This document shows positions 63,566 through 64,000 of a stretch of 64,000 nucleotides of DNA, in pieces (the stretch's first letter is position 1; the number at the start of each line of letters is the position of its first letter). Both the position numbers and the translations under genes were made by a program. The stretch is taken from contig NZ_UWPB01000001.1 of assembly GCF_900604945.1 (NCBI RefSeq), positions 434,001-498,000 on the forward strand, written 5' to 3'. This stretch comes from Ruminococcus sp. Marseille-P6503 (GTDB taxonomy: Bacteria; Bacillota; Clostridia; Oscillospirales; Ruminococcaceae). A model generated the notes under the pieces. The model did not search any database, was not told the origin of the DNA, and saw nothing but the letters and a program-made list of their open reading frames with translations.

Positions 63566-63970
63566 ATGCGGAATTTCAGACTAAAGATCATCACTCCCGA
63601 AAAGGTGTTTTTTGACGGGGAGGTACGGCAGATAACTGCAAGAACCCCTGCCGGAAACATCGGCATACTTGCGGGGCATACGCCGTATGCTGCAAATATT
63701 ATCCCTTCGCCCCTCAGGATCTTTTCCGGGGACGGAGCTTGCAGAACCGCAGCCGTTTCCAGAGGAATTATAAAGGCTGAAAGGGAGAAGGTAACTATCG
63801 CTGCCGAGGCTGTCGAATGGTCGGAGGAAATCGACGTTGACCGTGCCGAGCGCGCCAGGGAAGCCGCGCAGAAAAAGCTGGATAATTATAACAGCCAAAT
63901 GGAATTTGACCGTGCGGAGCAGAAGCTTAAGCGCGCGCTTAACCGTCTTACCGTAGCGGGAAAATATTGA
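63566..63970 (+). CDS. atpC: ATP synthase F1 subunit epsilon
   Basis: Subunit epsilon is the inhibitory rotor subunit. The 134-residue protein has a beta-barrel N-terminal domain (FRLKIITPEKVFFDGEVRQI, GNIGILAGHTPYA) and a C-terminal helical hairpin (RAEQKLKRALNRL). It ends the ATP synthase operon; no terminator is seen in the last 30 bases, so the unit may extend beyond the window. Confidence 0.94.
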   Translation: MRNFRLKIITPEKVFFDGEVRQITARTPAGNIGILAGHTPYAANIIPSPLRIFSGDGACRTAAVSRGIIKAEREKVTIAAEAVEWSEEIDVDRAERAREAAQKKLDNYNSQMEFDRAEQKLKRALNRLTVAGKY

Positions 63971-64000
63971 ATATCAAAGTCAGAGCCGCATACGCAATAT

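Overview
The window looks like core chromosome of an anaerobic, fermentative, low-to-mid GC Firmicute, most likely a Ruminococcus-like member of the Clostridia (Oscillospirales). This is an inference from protein character (pyruvate formate-lyase, [FeFe]-hydrogenase maturation, PTS sugar uptake, malate shunt, DUF4190/DUF2752 proteins), from consistently clostridial promoters (TTGACA-N17-TATAAT) and from strong AGGAGG ribosome binding sites. No rRNA, tRNA, CRISPR array, insertion sequence or prophage was seen.

Layout. 1-4.1 kb: the 3' end of enolase, then a pyruvate formate-lyase whose catalytic barrel and glycyl-radical domain are encoded by separate genes with a third small ORF between them, then the activating enzyme. 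4.1-8.5 kb: a promoter and a structured leader ending in a terminator (candidate riboswitch or attenuator), followed by a TM1266-type regulator and hydE-hydG-hydF; no hydrogenase structural gene is present. 8.5-13.6 kb: trehalose system (treR divergent from treP-treC-ptsH) with two clear TreR-type palindromes. 13.7-19 kb: LysR regulator, and a MarR regulator with a heterodimeric ABC exporter. 19-24.4 kb: small ORF, GH43 enzyme, orphan OmpR-type response regulator, and an LDH/MDH-family dehydrogenase next to malic enzyme (probable malate shunt). 24.6-28.5 kb: HAD phosphatase, pheA, ispF, a membrane protein and an SDR reductase. 28.6-37.1 kb: lipoprotein, then pgk, tpiA, gpmI and gap, with an unusual histidine-kinase-like ATPase lacking the phospho-acceptor histidine. 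37.2-39.3 kb: two small regulator/divergent-target modules with palindromic operators. 39.4-43.4 kb: rarA, an S1-domain protein and a secreted FN3/SleB-like hydrolase. 43.5-53.6 kb: a mostly minus-strand block (ArsC/Spx-like, GH26-like, beta-lactamase-fold lipoprotein, GH13, LysR/DUF3737/cupin operon, PLC-like protein, EamA transporter). 53.8-56.6 kb: two tandem paralogous membrane-anchored surface proteins and a small lipoprotein. 56.8-64 kb: the complete F-type ATP synthase operon in the order I-a-c-b-delta-alpha-gamma-beta-epsilon, whose c subunit carries a two-carboxylate, probably sodium-binding, motif.

How it works together. Sugars enter through the PTS (trehalose) or after intracellular glycosidase action, pass through lower glycolysis (gap, pgk, tpiA, gpmI, eno), and pyruvate is split to formate and acetyl-CoA by the split PFL. 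Malate dehydrogenase/malic enzyme and hydrogenase offer redox outlets, and the ATP synthase couples ATP turnover to an ion gradient. The most unusual features are the multi-gene PFL, the switch-like leader before the hydrogenase maturation genes, the tandem surface proteins and the kinase-like protein without its histidine.
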